From Lachnospiraceae bacterium (GTDB lineage Bacteria; Bacillota; Clostridia; Lachnospirales; Lachnospiraceae): DNA of 64,000 nt. A program made the position numbers and the translations under genes. Where the stretch lies: positions 1 through 64,000 of the forward strand of contig CABJAM010000010.1 of the NCBI GenBank assembly GCA_902363555.1. Reading direction: 5' to 3'. Of the stretch, positions 7,363 through 16,415 are shown one piece after another. Every line of letters starts with the position of its first letter. Position 1 is the first letter of the stretch. The notes below the pieces were generated by a model that did no database searches, had not been told where the DNA came from, and saw nothing but the letters and a program-made list of their open reading frames with translations.

Positions 7363-9444
7363 ATGATGGTGAAGTTTGGTAAGCAGATCGCCAAGCATAA
7401 AAAGCTGGTCCTTCTGCTGTGCGCGCTGCTGCTGATCCCGTCGGTGTACGGGTATGTAAATACGCGTATTAATTACGATATTTTAAGCTATCTGCCGGAT
7501 CATCTGGAGACGGTCAAGGGGCAGGATATCCTTGTGGATGAATTTGGTATGGGTGCCTTTTCCATGGTGATCGTGGAAGATATGGAAATGCAGGATGTGG
7601 TAAAGCTGGAAGAAAAAATCGAGTCCATTGACCATGTAAAGGATGTGCTCTGGGTCGATGATGTGACCGACATCAGCTTTCCTGTGGAAATGTTCCCCGA
7701 TGATATACGGGAAGCCTTTTTCCAGGGGGATGCCACAATGATGGTGGCCCTGTTTGATAACACGACCTCGTCGGATGATACGATGCAGGCTATCTCCGAT
7801 ATCCGGGCGGCCACCGGAGATCAGTGCTTTGCCAGCGGCATGTCCGGCGTTGTCACGGATATAAAGAACCTGTCTTTTCAGGAAATGCCCATCTATGTGC
7901 TGATCGCGGCGATCCTGTGCCTGATCATCCTGGGGCTTACGATGGAATCCATTATCGTTCCGGTGCTTTTTCTCGTAAGTATCGGGGCCGCCATTGTTTA
8001 TAATCTGGGAAGCAACCTGTTCCTGGGAGAGATTTCCTATATAACCCAGGCATTGACGGCGGTGCTCCAACTGGGGGTTACGATGGATTATTCCATCTTC
8101 CTGTTAAACAGCTACGAGGAAAATAAGGAGCGGTTTCCGGGAGATAAAAACAGAGCCATGGCCCATGCGATTTCCAATACATTTAAATCCGTGATTGGCA
8201 GCTCTGTGACTACCGTGGCCGGCTTCCTGGCGCTTTGCTTTATGACCTTCACTCTGGGCCGGGATATCGGTATCGTCATGGCCAAGGGCGTCGTCATCGG
8301 TGTTTTATGCTGCGTTATATTGCTTCCGGCATTGATTTTACAGTTTGACGGACTGATCGAGAAGACCCGGCATAAATCGCTGATACCGGATCTGAGCCGG
8401 ATATCTCATTTTATAGCCAGACATTACCGGGTGTTTTTACTGATCTTCCTTGTGCTGCTGATCCCCGCCATTTATGGCAACAGCCACACAAAGGTTTATT
8501 ACAATATCGACAAGTCGCTGCCCCAGGATCTGGACAGTGCCATTGCCAATAAAAAGCTGGATGAGGATTTCCATATGAATACGGTCCATATGGTGCTGCT
8601 GAAAAATGGTATGGACGCCAGCGCCAAGGAGCAGATGCTTAATGATATCCAGAAGGTGGACGGCGTTAAATGGGCGCTTGGGTTAAATTCGTTTGTGGGT
8701 CCGGCCATTCCGGAGGATATGCTGCCGGAGGATGCTGTGAGTATGCTGCGCAGCGATAATTATGAGGTGGAATTTATATGCTCCGACTATAAGACAGCCA
8801 CCGATGAGGTCAATGAACAGATTGACGAGATTAATACGATAGTTAAAGATTACAGCCCAGATTCCATGGTCATTGGCGAAGCACCATTGACAAAGGATTT
8901 GAAGGATGTCACCGATGTGGATTTCAGAAATGTGAATATTTTGTCCATTGCGGCCATTTTCATCATTATTATGATCGTATTCAAATCCATTTCGCTGCCG
9001 GTCATTCTCGTGGCGATCATCGAGTTTGCCATCTGCGTCAATATGGCCGTACCGTTTTATATGGGCACCGAGCTGCCGTTTGTGGCCAGCATCGTCATAG
9101 GAACGATACAGCTTGGTGCCACCGTGGATTATGCCATATTGATGACCAGCCGTTATCAGAAGGAGCGCAGTCTTGGCAAGGCTAAACGGGAAGCGGTGTT
9201 CATAGCCCACAAGCTGTCCATGAAATCCATTTTGACCAGCGGCATGACATTTTTTGCAGCAACCTTCGGCGTATGCCTGTATTCTAAAATCGATATGATC
9301 AGCTCCATATGTACATTACTGGCCCGGGGCGCCATTATCAGTACGCTGGTTGTCATATGTATACTGCCGGCCATGCTGTTGATATTTGACAAGGTGATCG
9401 TTAAAACAAGTTATCATTTCCTGAATAATGGAAAAAGAAATTGA
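7363..9444 (+). CDS. MMPL/RND family membrane exporter
   Basis: A 693-aa membrane protein of the MMPL branch of the RND superfamily: two halves, each with one helix, an extracytoplasmic domain, then about five helices. The paired proton-relay motifs are present, D242 in GVTMDYSIFLLNSY and D589 in GATVDYAILMTSRY. These exporters move lipids, drugs or hydrophobic compounds out of the membrane. The open frame begins at 7267 inside the operator, so that start is not used. GGAG at 7350-7353 favours the ATG at 7363; 7357 and 7366 are alternatives. It forms an operon with the next gene and is probably repressed by the divergent TetR. Confidence 0.88.
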   Translation: MMVKFGKQIAKHKKLVLLLCALLLIPSVYGYVNTRINYDILSYLPDHLETVKGQDILVDEFGMGAFSMVIVEDMEMQDVVKLEEKIESIDHVKDVLWVDDVTDISFPVEMFPDDIREAFFQGDATMMVALFDNTTSSDDTMQAISDIRAATGDQCFASGMSGVVTDIKNLSFQEMPIYVLIAAILCLIILGLTMESIIVPVLFLVSIGAAIVYNLGSNLFLGEISYITQALTAVLQLGVTMDYSIFLLNSYEENKERFPGDKNRAMAHAISNTFKSVIGSSVTTVAGFLALCFMTFTLGRDIGIVMAKGVVIGVLCCVILLPALILQFDGLIEKTRHKSLIPDLSRISHFIARHYRVFLLIFLVLLIPAIYGNSHTKVYYNIDKSLPQDLDSAIANKKLDEDFHMNTVHMVLLKNGMDASAKEQMLNDIQKVDGVKWALGLNSFVGPAIPEDMLPEDAVSMLRSDNYEVEFICSDYKTATDEVNEQIDEINTIVKDYSPDSMVIGEAPLTKDLKDVTDVDFRNVNILSIAAIFIIIMIVFKSISLPVILVAIIEFAICVNMAVPFYMGTELPFVASIVIGTIQLGATVDYAILMTSRYQKERSLGKAKREAVFIAHKLSMKSILTSGMTFFAATFGVCLYSKIDMISSICTLLARGAIISTLVVICILPAMLLIFDKVIVKTSYHFLNNGKRN

Positions 9445-9458
9445 TTGGAGGATTCGTT

Positions 9459-11804
9459 ATGAATAAAATATGGAAAAAAGCCGGAATAAATGTGACTGCC
9501 GTACTTCTTAGCGGCGCTGTTTCCCTTGGGAGCTTTATGCCGGCCCTGGCCGCGGAAACGGCGGACCCTGAGGATGACGAAAATAACGCGAAAGAAACAA
9601 ATAAAGAAACGAAGTCAGAGATTGAAAACAGGCAGGTCAGCAAGGATGAAACTGTGTATGTCAAGCTGAACCCTGATGGCACTACGAAGAATATTACGGT
9701 CAGCGACTGGCTGAAAAATCTTGATGGAACGCCATCCCTGGAGGACCGGTCGGATTTATCCGGCATTAAAAATGTAAAGGGAACCGAGAGCTTTGCGGCC
9801 GGCAGCGATGGCTCCATGGTATGGAGCAGCGACGGCAGTGATATTTATTATCAGGGAACGACCGACAAGCAGCTTCCGGTGACCATGAAGATCACCTATT
9901 ATCTGGATGGCAGGGAGATTTCAGCGGACAAACTGGCCGGTAAGAGCGGCAAGGTGAAGATCCGTTATGATTATGTAAATAACGCCACTGCGCGCATTAT
10001 GATCGATGGCAGTGAGGAAACCATTGCCACACCCTTTGCTGTAGTCACTGGAATGATACTTCCCGGTGAGCATTTCCAGAATGTGGAGGTGACCAACGGA
10101 AAGGTGATCTCTGACGGTTCTAAGATGATCGTGGCCGGCATGGCCTTCCCTGGAATGAAGGACAGTCTCAATCTGTCGGATTCGGAAATCGGCAAGGAGA
10201 TCAATTTACCGGAATATATCGAGGTGACCGCCGACGCCACGGATTTTGCGCTGGATATGTCCGCCACGGTCGTCACCAGCAGTATTTTTGACGAGCTGGG
10301 AATTGATGATGTGGATTCCATGGATGAGCTGTGGGATGCTCTGGATGAATTAAGCAGCGCAGCGAAGGAACTGGTGGACGGCTCCGGTGAGCTGCTGGAT
10401 GGGGTACTGAAGCTTCAGGAAGCCTCCGGGGAATTTACCAGTGGTGTCACAGCCCTGAAAAATGGTGCGGATGAATTGAAAAGTGGAAGTAATGAACTGA
10501 AAAATGGCGTAAATGCTTATACAAGTGGAGCAGATACATTAAATAGCGGCATCCAGGAGTATGCCGGTGGGGCCGCGGCCCTGGCCGAAGGTACAAAGCA
10601 GTATGTGGAGGGCGCCACGGCGCTGGCGGCTGGTGTGGATCAGTTGGCAGAACAGACTGCGGATCTTCCGTCTTCTTTGGATTCGTTATACGAGGGGATG
10701 CTCAAGGTTCAAACCGGAGCAGCCAGACTGGCTGATGAAGATACAGGCGCACAACTGACCGGGGGCAGCCAGGCGGTGGCCGATGGGGTGAAATCCCTTC
10801 ACGATTCCATTGTTACTTTGGAAAATGCCCTTGCCCAGTCCAATGACCAGGAAGCTCTGGCGGCCACGGTGACATCACTGGTACAGTATATGAATACAGT
10901 TCTGGCCAATGACAAGAGCGTGCTGGCGACGCTCAATGATGCCGGTGCGATGGTGGGGATCATTACCGCCAGCAAGGATTCATTGCCCGAAAACCTTCAG
11001 GGAATGGCGCAGACACTCATCGATCAGTATTCCGGAAAGCTTTCGGATGCCATTTATGCTTTAAATGTAAATATCCAGACAGAGGAAAAGATTATCGAAA
11101 GTCTTCAGTCCTTTGCCGGCGGCAGCAGCTCCATGGATACGCTCATGGCAGTACTGAAGCAGATGGAGCTGGCCACTGCACAGGGTGCGGAGGGCAGTCT
11201 TTATGACGGCGCTCTGGCTGTGTCGGCCGGGGTGGATGCTATGGTGGCCGGAAATAAGGAACTAAAGGCAGGCGTGGATACGGCAACGGCAGGGGTGGCA
11301 CAGTTAGCGACGGCCGCCTCGGCATTGCCCAAAGGCATCGAAGCGCTGACAAACGGCGGCCGGGAGCTGACGGGGTATAACGAAGCCCTCCTTAGCGGCT
11401 CCAGCCAGATTTTGGAGGCGTCCGGTACATTGACCGATGGCGCGTCCAACCTTTCTTCCCAGAGCGGCGCCCTGCGAAACGGCGTACTCAGCCTTTATCA
11501 GGGAGCCAGCACGTTGGCTGACGGCACGGCCACACTGAGCAGCGGTACGACCCAGTTGACCGATGGCATCGATCAACTGGCCGACGGCGCAAAACAACTG
11601 AACGACGGCATGAATGAATTTAATTCGGAAGGTATCGAGAAGCTCACCGATACTTTGGAGGATGAAGCGGACGGCCTTGTGGACCGGCTGAAAGCCATCG
11701 TGAACGCCGGAAAGGATTATCAGACGTTTACAAGCCTGGCGGATGGCGCCAAGGGCAGCGTGAAGTTTATTATTGAGACGGAAAGTATTAAGGCGGATAA
11801 ATAA
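9459..11804 (+). CDS. Secreted heptad-repeat (X-X-X-Leu-X-X-Gly) protein
   Basis: A 781-aa exported protein. The signal peptide runs over about residues 1-32 (cleavage near ALAAE). A beta-rich N-terminal domain spans about 50-290. A long helical region (about 300-760) carries many heptads with Leu and Gly at fixed positions, as in ALKNGADELKSGSNELKNG, the pattern known as the X-X-X-Leu-X-X-Gly heptad repeat of YhgE/Pip-like and MMPL-associated proteins. There is no C-terminal membrane helix. The start at 9459 has GGAGG; the open frame begins at a TTG at 9441 that overlaps the mmpL stop. It is co-transcribed with the MMPL exporter, so it is a likely periplasmic-side adaptor or cell-envelope partner (inference). 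Confidence 0.8.
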   Translation: MNKIWKKAGINVTAVLLSGAVSLGSFMPALAAETADPEDDENNAKETNKETKSEIENRQVSKDETVYVKLNPDGTTKNITVSDWLKNLDGTPSLEDRSDLSGIKNVKGTESFAAGSDGSMVWSSDGSDIYYQGTTDKQLPVTMKITYYLDGREISADKLAGKSGKVKIRYDYVNNATARIMIDGSEETIATPFAVVTGMILPGEHFQNVEVTNGKVISDGSKMIVAGMAFPGMKDSLNLSDSEIGKEINLPEYIEVTADATDFALDMSATVVTSSIFDELGIDDVDSMDELWDALDELSSAAKELVDGSGELLDGVLKLQEASGEFTSGVTALKNGADELKSGSNELKNGVNAYTSGADTLNSGIQEYAGGAAALAEGTKQYVEGATALAAGVDQLAEQTADLPSSLDSLYEGMLKVQTGAARLADEDTGAQLTGGSQAVADGVKSLHDSIVTLENALAQSNDQEALAATVTSLVQYMNTVLANDKSVLATLNDAGAMVGIITASKDSLPENLQGMAQTLIDQYSGKLSDAIYALNVNIQTEEKIIESLQSFAGGSSSMDTLMAVLKQMELATAQGAEGSLYDGALAVSAGVDAMVAGNKELKAGVDTATAGVAQLATAASALPKGIEALTNGGRELTGYNEALLSGSSQILEASGTLTDGASNLSSQSGALRNGVLSLYQGASTLADGTATLSSGTTQLTDGIDQLADGAKQLNDGMNEFNSEGIEKLTDTLEDEADGLVDRLKAIVNAGKDYQTFTSLADGAKGSVKFIIETESIKADK

Positions 11805-11829
11805 TCACAGAGAACTAAAAATTTTTCCA

Positions 11830-11883
11830 TAACAGTTTAGCCCTGGCCGCTCAGTATTGTGAGTGGCCGGGGCTAAACTGTTA
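11830..11883 (+). terminator. 24-bp hairpin, likely terminator; member of the GTAACAGTT hairpin family
   Basis: A 24-bp stem (11830-11853 with 11860-11883) around a 6-nt loop. The two non-identical positions pair as U-G and G-U when read as plus-strand RNA. It closes the MMPL unit and begins with TAACAGTT like several other hairpins in the window. A short T run follows at 11891. Confidence 0.65.
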
Positions 11884-11918
11884 CAGAGATATTTTTCGTA
11901 AAATGGTTAAATCGCATC

Positions 11919-11949
11919 TTGACTTGGAGCCCACTTAAAGGCTTATAAT
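11919..11949 (+). promoter_or_regulatory. Promoter of the flavoprotein gene
   Basis: TTGACT at 11919-11924 and TATAAT at 11944-11949, spacer 19 bp, 66 bp upstream of the start codon. Confidence 0.55.
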
Positions 11950-12015
11950 AGAAGTCAATGACGATTAATAAATCCTGTGGCCGCAAGCGGCCCGGAATCT
12001 AAAGGAGGAGCAGCT

Positions 12016-12633
12016 ATGAAAGTTTTGATAATTAACGGAAGCCCCAGAAAGAATGGAAACACATCCATTGCCCTGGAGGAAATGATAAAGATTTTTGATG
12101 CGGAGAATGTGGAATCGGAGCTGATACATATAGGAAATAAGGATATCCGGGGATGTATCGCCTGCGGTTCCTGCTTTAAAAGCGGCAAATGCGTGTTTGA
12201 CGACCTGGTAAATGAGATCGCTCCCAAATTTGAAGCCTGTGATGGCCTTGTTATCGGCAGCCCCGTCTACTATGCATCGGCCAATGCAACGCTGGTCGCC
12301 TTCCTGACCCGTCTGTTTTACAGTACACATTTTGATAAGACGATGAAGGTTGGCGCCAGCGTGGTCTGCGCCCGCAGAGGCGGGCTGTCCGCCACATTCG
12401 ATGAGCTCAACAAATTTTTTACCATCAGCGGTATGCCCGTAGCTTCAAGCCAGTACTGGAACAGTATCCATGGCAGAGTGGCCGGCGAGGCGGCACAGGA
12501 TGCAGAAGGCCTGCAGGTCATGCGGGTGCTGGCAAGAAATATGACGTTTTTAATGAAGAGTATCGCCCTGGGCAAAGAGGCTTATGGGCTGCCTGAAAAG
12601 GAAGAATCTAAGCGGACGGATTTTATACGTTAA
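12016..12633 (+). CDS. NAD(P)H-dependent FMN reductase-type flavoprotein with a cysteine cluster
   Basis: A 205-aa protein of the flavodoxin-like NAD(P)H-dependent FMN reductase family. The FMN phosphate loop is GSPRKNGNTS at residues 7-16. A CIACGSCFKSGKC segment gives cysteines in the C-x2-C-x5-C spacing seen in iron-sulfur flavoproteins, so it may hold an Fe-S cluster beside FMN. The second flavin loop is GSPVYYASANAT. The start at 12016 has AAAGGAGG upstream. It is monocistronic, with its own promoter. The electron acceptor is unknown. Confidence 0.82.
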   Translation: MKVLIINGSPRKNGNTSIALEEMIKIFDAENVESELIHIGNKDIRGCIACGSCFKSGKCVFDDLVNEIAPKFEACDGLVIGSPVYYASANATLVAFLTRLFYSTHFDKTMKVGASVVCARRGGLSATFDELNKFFTISGMPVASSQYWNSIHGRVAGEAAQDAEGLQVMRVLARNMTFLMKSIALGKEAYGLPEKEESKRTDFIR

Positions 12634-12674
12634 GCCCATGCATCGAATATTTACATTGTTTCAGAAATGTTTAT

Positions 12675-12703
12675 TTGCAATTCTGCCTCATTTTATGTAT
12701 AAT
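12675..12703 (+). promoter_or_regulatory. Promoter of ald
   Basis: TTGCAA at 12675-12680 and TATAAT at 12698-12703 with a 17-bp spacer. An inverted repeat GTAATGCT/AGCATTAC at 12715-12739 lies just downstream in the leader and could be an operator or leader hairpin. Confidence 0.65.
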
Positions 12704-12762
12704 AAAAAAATCACGTAATGCTTACGCTTAGAGCATTACAGAAATTACGGAGGCGAATATCT

Positions 12763-13878
12763 ATGAGAATTGGATGCGTAAAAGAACTGAAAAACAATGA
12801 ATATAGAGTCGGAATTACTCCTTCCAACGTTAAGGGCTACGTTAACGCCGGCCATCAGGTATATGTGGAGCGGGATGCGGGCATTGGCTCCGGCTTTTCA
12901 ACAGAAAAGTATCAGGAAGCCGGCGCTGTCATTATGGACTCTGCAAAGGAAGTTTGGGAAATCTCTGAACTGATGATCAAAGTCAAAGAGCCTTTAAAAG
13001 AAGAATATAAATATTTTCGGAAGGATCTTATTTTGTATACATATCTCCATCTGGCTGCGGATAAAGAGCTTTTGGACGAAATGCTTAAATCCGGTATTAA
13101 AAGTGTGGCATACGAGACGCTGGCTGAAAGAAACGGCAGCCTGCCGTTGTTGGAGCCTATGAGTCAGATCGCGGGCCGGTTGAGCATCCAGGAGGGCGCA
13201 AAATACCTGGAAAAGCCATTTGGCGGCTCCGGCGTGCTTTTATCCGGTGTACCCGGAACTCCCAAAGCAAAAATCGTTATTCTTGGAGCCGGTATTGTCG
13301 GAACCAATGCCTGCAAGATCGCAGTTGGTATTGGTGCGGATGTGACCATTATGGACATCAATCTGGAACGGCTGAAATATCTGGATGATATTTTTGGCGC
13401 CAGAATACAGACACTGATGAGTAATGACGCGGCTATTGAGGAGGCTGTGGCAGAGGCGGATCTGGTGATTGGAAGCGTGCTGATCCCCGGCAAGAAAGCG
13501 CCCAAGCTTATGAAGCGTGAATATCTCAAGAGCATGAAGCATGGCAGCGTGATCGTGGATGTGGCTATTGATCAGGGCGGCTGCTGCGAGACGTCAAAAG
13601 TGACCTACCATGACGATCCCACCTATGTGGTTGACAATGTTGTTCATTATTGTGTTGGCAATATGCCGGGAGCCGTTCCAAGAACTTCGACCCTGGCACT
13701 GACCAATGCAACGTTTAAATACGGACTCCAAATCGCAGATCTGGGGCTGGAGAAAGCCTGCATCGCCAATGACGTGATTTATTCCGGTATCAATACCTAT
13801 AATGGCGTGATCACATGCAAAAACGTGGCAGACAGCTTCGATATGGCATGGCAGGATCCAAGAGAAATCATAAAATAA
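12763..13878 (+). CDS. ald: Alanine dehydrogenase
   Basis: A 371-aa enzyme that interconverts L-alanine and pyruvate plus ammonia with NAD+. Length and sequence match the family closely: RVGITP near the N-terminus, catalytic lysine in MIKVKEPL, active-site histidine in YTYLHLAAD, and the nucleotide fold GAGIVGTNACKIAVGIGADVTIMDIN. The start at 12763 has GGAGG upstream; the longer frame starts inside a leader palindrome. It is monocistronic with its own promoter and terminator. In an amino-acid-fermenting anaerobe it may act in alanine breakdown or in disposal of ammonia and NADH. Confidence 0.95.
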   Translation: MRIGCVKELKNNEYRVGITPSNVKGYVNAGHQVYVERDAGIGSGFSTEKYQEAGAVIMDSAKEVWEISELMIKVKEPLKEEYKYFRKDLILYTYLHLAADKELLDEMLKSGIKSVAYETLAERNGSLPLLEPMSQIAGRLSIQEGAKYLEKPFGGSGVLLSGVPGTPKAKIVILGAGIVGTNACKIAVGIGADVTIMDINLERLKYLDDIFGARIQTLMSNDAAIEEAVAEADLVIGSVLIPGKKAPKLMKREYLKSMKHGSVIVDVAIDQGGCCETSKVTYHDDPTYVVDNVVHYCVGNMPGAVPRTSTLALTNATFKYGLQIADLGLEKACIANDVIYSGINTYNGVITCKNVADSFDMAWQDPREIIK

Positions 13879-13882
13879 AATA

Positions 13883-13958
13883 CCCCCGCAAAGAGGCTGC
13901 GGGCAGCGTAACAGTTCAGATGGCCGAACTGTTACGGCTGCTTTGCAGCCTGTTTTTG
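13883..13958 (+). terminator. ald terminator containing a GTAACAGTTC hairpin
   Basis: A nested structure. Outer AGGCTGC (13894-13900) pairs with GCAGCCT (13945-13951), enclosing the perfect hairpin GTAACAGTTC (13908-13917)/GAACTGTTAC (13926-13935). It ends in TTTTT. Confidence 0.75.
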
Positions 13959-13998
13959 CGCGAAGCAACGAATATTAGGACAAAATGCATAATATGTA

Positions 13999-14047
13999 TT
14001 GACACAATACTAAAACGGGTGTATTATTGCACTAAGGTATTACCTTA
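13999..14047 (+). promoter_or_regulatory. gntR promoter with operator palindrome
   Basis: TTGACA (13999-14004) and TATTAT (14022-14027) with a 17-bp spacer. A perfect 15-bp palindrome, TAAGGTA-T-TACCTTA, covers 14033-14047, at or just after the transcription start. Its core GGTATTACC recurs at 14936-14944 in front of the adenosine deaminase gene. Confidence 0.75.
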
Positions 14048-14072
14048 ATACAATATAAATGAGGGATTTTTG

Positions 14073-14828
14073 ATGAGTATGATTCCTGTGATCCGGCAGA
14101 ATTTAAGCGACAACATAAAACAGGATTTAAAACAATATATTTTTGCTATGGATTTAAGTGTGACCACGAAGCTGCCGCCGGAAATCGAGATCGGCAAGCG
14201 CTTTGGCGTCAGCCGTGTGACGGTGCGCCGGGCTCTGGACGAGCTGGAGCAGGAGGGGCTGATTTTTCGGGTACACGGCCGCGGAACATTTGTGAATCCG
14301 GAGGCGTTGCGCATAAAGATCAGCTTGAATCCGGCTCAGGAGCTGGGGCATGTGATCCGGCTGGGGGGCTTTAAGACGCGGATCGAGCTGGTGGAGCAGC
14401 GGCTGATGACGCACTGCCCGAAGGAAATTGAGAACCGCCTGAATATGGCCGCAGGAAGCCGTCTGTATTTTATTGAAAAGATATATTATGCCGATGAGCG
14501 GCCAGCCATCGTCTGTGTGGATCATATTCCCGCCGGCTTTTTTGATGAGCCTCCCACCCTGACGGACTGGGAGACATTGTCGTCCTTTGATGTATTGAGA
14601 CAGAAAGCCGGACGTGTACTTATGCGGGATACTATTGAGCTTCAGACAAAGACACGACAGGAGATGGAGCAACAGCTTGGACATAGTGTTGCCATGGAGT
14701 GCGGCTCCGTACTGGAAACAGATGTGATCGGCTTCGATCAGGATAATCAGCCGATTGTTTACGGAATTGTATATTATAATACGGACTATGTCCGGTTCAG
14801 CCTGATGCGCAATCAGGATATATTTTAG
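14073..14828 (+). CDS. GntR/HutC family transcriptional regulator (UTRA domain)
   Basis: A 251-aa regulator. The N-terminal winged helix is clear (about residues 10-75: IGKRFGVSRVTVRRALDELEQEGL followed by RVHGRGTFV). The C-terminal part (about 90-240) has the UTRA fold pattern, with IEKIYYADERPAIVCVDHIP and the final VYGIVYYNTDYVRF. The ATG at 14073 has GAGGG 7 bases upstream. It is preceded by a strong promoter overlapped by a palindrome, suggesting autoregulation. The same operator core precedes the next gene, so the adenosine deaminase-like gene is its probable target. The ligand is unknown. Confidence 0.88.
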   Translation: MSMIPVIRQNLSDNIKQDLKQYIFAMDLSVTTKLPPEIEIGKRFGVSRVTVRRALDELEQEGLIFRVHGRGTFVNPEALRIKISLNPAQELGHVIRLGGFKTRIELVEQRLMTHCPKEIENRLNMAAGSRLYFIEKIYYADERPAIVCVDHIPAGFFDEPPTLTDWETLSSFDVLRQKAGRVLMRDTIELQTKTRQEMEQQLGHSVAMECGSVLETDVIGFDQDNQPIVYGIVYYNTDYVRFSLMRNQDIF

Positions 14829-14845
14829 GACAATAAAGAGGGTAT

Positions 14846-14880
14846 GCGCAGTAAATGCGCAGACCTGCCTCAACTGTTAT
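14846..14880 (-). repeat. Half copy of the GTAACAGTTC repeat family
   Basis: 35 bp that match the reverse complement of 50142-50176 at 32 of 35 positions. It lies directly behind gntR. Confidence 0.7.
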
Positions 14881-14935
14881 GTTAAATAAAATCTTGCTTT
14901 ATGGAGTGAGATTTTTATTTATAACCTTTTTTAAA

Positions 14936-14944
14936 GGTATTACC
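14936..14944. promoter_or_regulatory. Second GntR operator core
   Basis: GGTATTACC, identical to the centre of the gntR palindrome, with a further half-site ATTACC at 14948-14953. It lies 144 bp before the adenosine deaminase start and just after an AT-rich promoter-like region (TTGCTT near 14894, TTTATA near 14918). Confidence 0.55.
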
Positions 14945-15087
14945 ATATTACCTATATTCTGGATCGACCGTCCGGTGCACCGCGCCCCGGTAAGGCCTGA
15001 TCCAGGAGCCTGTTTGAAAGAAATCATGCCAATGTATAAACACGGCACGGATATCTTAAAAAAAAACCATAATAAGGAGGATGAAGG

Positions 15088-16131
15088 ATGCTTAACACAA
15101 GACAAATGAAAATGATATTGAATATGCCAAAAGCGGAAAACCATATTCATATCGAAGGTTCGATTCCATGGGAGCTGGCGCTGGAACTGGGGCAGAAAAA
15201 TCATGTGCCGCTGCCGGCAGATACTACGGAAGGCATACGGGAGTGGGTTCAGTCGATCTTGAAAAAGGATGGTCTGAATGGCTTTATGCTCTGCGACCGG
15301 ACGATCAATTCCGTGTGTCTGCACGAGGAAGACTATGAGGCGGTTGTTATGGCTTTGGCAAAAAACGCCGCCAGCCAGAATGTTATTTATCAGGAGCTCC
15401 ATCTGGATTATCCACTCAATGAAGAACGGGGGATTCCCATGGAGGTCGTGATGGAGGGCTACCGCAGCGCGCAGAAGAAGGCAAAGGCGCTTTACGGCGT
15501 GGAAATAGTGTACATTGCAGGACTTGACCGGACACTTTCCAGTGAACAGTGCGTCCGCTTTGTTCGATCATTGGAAAAATACCGGGATATGGTGGACGGT
15601 CTTGGGATGGATTGTGAGGAGAAGGGCCATCCGTGTATCAAACATAAGGAAAGCTATGCTCTGGCAAAGGATATGGGGCTGTTTTTGACGGCCCATGCCG
15701 GGGAGGATGATGGCGCTTATAACATTTGGGATGCGATCCGAGAGCTGAAGGTTACCCGGATCGACCATGGCTGCCGCTGCCTTGATGATGCCGTGCTGAT
15801 GAAGTATTTGAAGGACAATGAGATCCTCTGCGCCATGTGCCCGACCTCCAATTTGTGGACCGGTGCAGCAGGGAGTTATGAGGAGCATCCGGCGGTGGAT
15901 ATGATGCGGGCGGGCATCCCAATCTCTATCAGCTCCGATGATCCGCCGTACATGGTCGATCTGGTCCAGGAATACGCCCTGGCTCTTGAAAAAATGCATT
16001 TTACAGAAGATGAATTGATACAAACTGCACGAAATGCATTCCTTTATTCTATTAAAGGACAGAAATATTTACCTGTATTTGATCAGTGGGCCAGTGGGTT
16101 TATTGACAATAAATGCAATAAAAGTCACTAA
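15088..16131 (+). CDS. Adenosine/adenine deaminase family protein
   Basis: A 347-aa metal-dependent hydrolase of the adenosine deaminase family, which removes the amino group from a purine or related ring. The zinc and catalytic residues are in order: H19 and H21 in ENHIHIEGS, H203 and E206 in HAGE, H227 in RIDHG (family norm is IGHG), and D284-D285 in SSDDPP. All active-site residues are present, so it should be active; which amino-substrate it uses (adenosine, adenine, or another such as aminofutalosine) cannot be told. The SD GGAGG is 8 bases upstream. An operator core shared with the GntR gene suggests substrate-responsive control. Confidence 0.85.
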   Translation: MLNTRQMKMILNMPKAENHIHIEGSIPWELALELGQKNHVPLPADTTEGIREWVQSILKKDGLNGFMLCDRTINSVCLHEEDYEAVVMALAKNAASQNVIYQELHLDYPLNEERGIPMEVVMEGYRSAQKKAKALYGVEIVYIAGLDRTLSSEQCVRFVRSLEKYRDMVDGLGMDCEEKGHPCIKHKESYALAKDMGLFLTAHAGEDDGAYNIWDAIRELKVTRIDHGCRCLDDAVLMKYLKDNEILCAMCPTSNLWTGAAGSYEEHPAVDMMRAGIPISISSDDPPYMVDLVQEYALALEKMHFTEDELIQTARNAFLYSIKGQKYLPVFDQWASGFIDNKCNKSH

Positions 16132-16180
16132 AATGATATTTATCTGTCAATAAACGACAATAACAAACGGCGGATTATTG

Positions 16181-16345
16181 TTATAATAGGAGTTGCACTG
16201 AGGTGCAAGCAGGTCATCAATTTCCGAGGAAATTGGTGACAAATTATAATAGGAGTTGCACTGAAGTGCAAGCAGGTCATCAATTTCCGAGGAAATTGGT
16301 GACAAATTATAATAGGAGTTGCACTGAAGTGCAAGCAGGTAATCA
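16181..16345. repeat. 63-bp leader repeat, two full copies and one partial
   Basis: Units start at 16181, 16244 and 16307, each beginning TTATAATAGGAG. Each full unit contains two hairpins: TTGCAC/GTGCAA and a longer one with arms near CAATTTCC and GGAAATTG between GTCA and TGAC. The third unit breaks down after 16345. The first unit is preceded by TG to give an extended -10 (TGT-TATAAT); copies 2 and 3 are not. It lies in the leader of the sugar ABC operon. Confidence 0.85.
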
Positions 16346-16415
16346 ATTTCCCGGGTAAATGAAATGACACTGCACAGGGTTTACGAAAAATAATGTAATT
16401 AAGGGGGAGAACGTA

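Noticed and set aside
16181..16345. CRISPR array
   Set aside because: The units are continuous 63-bp duplications with no variable spacers, and no cas gene is present.
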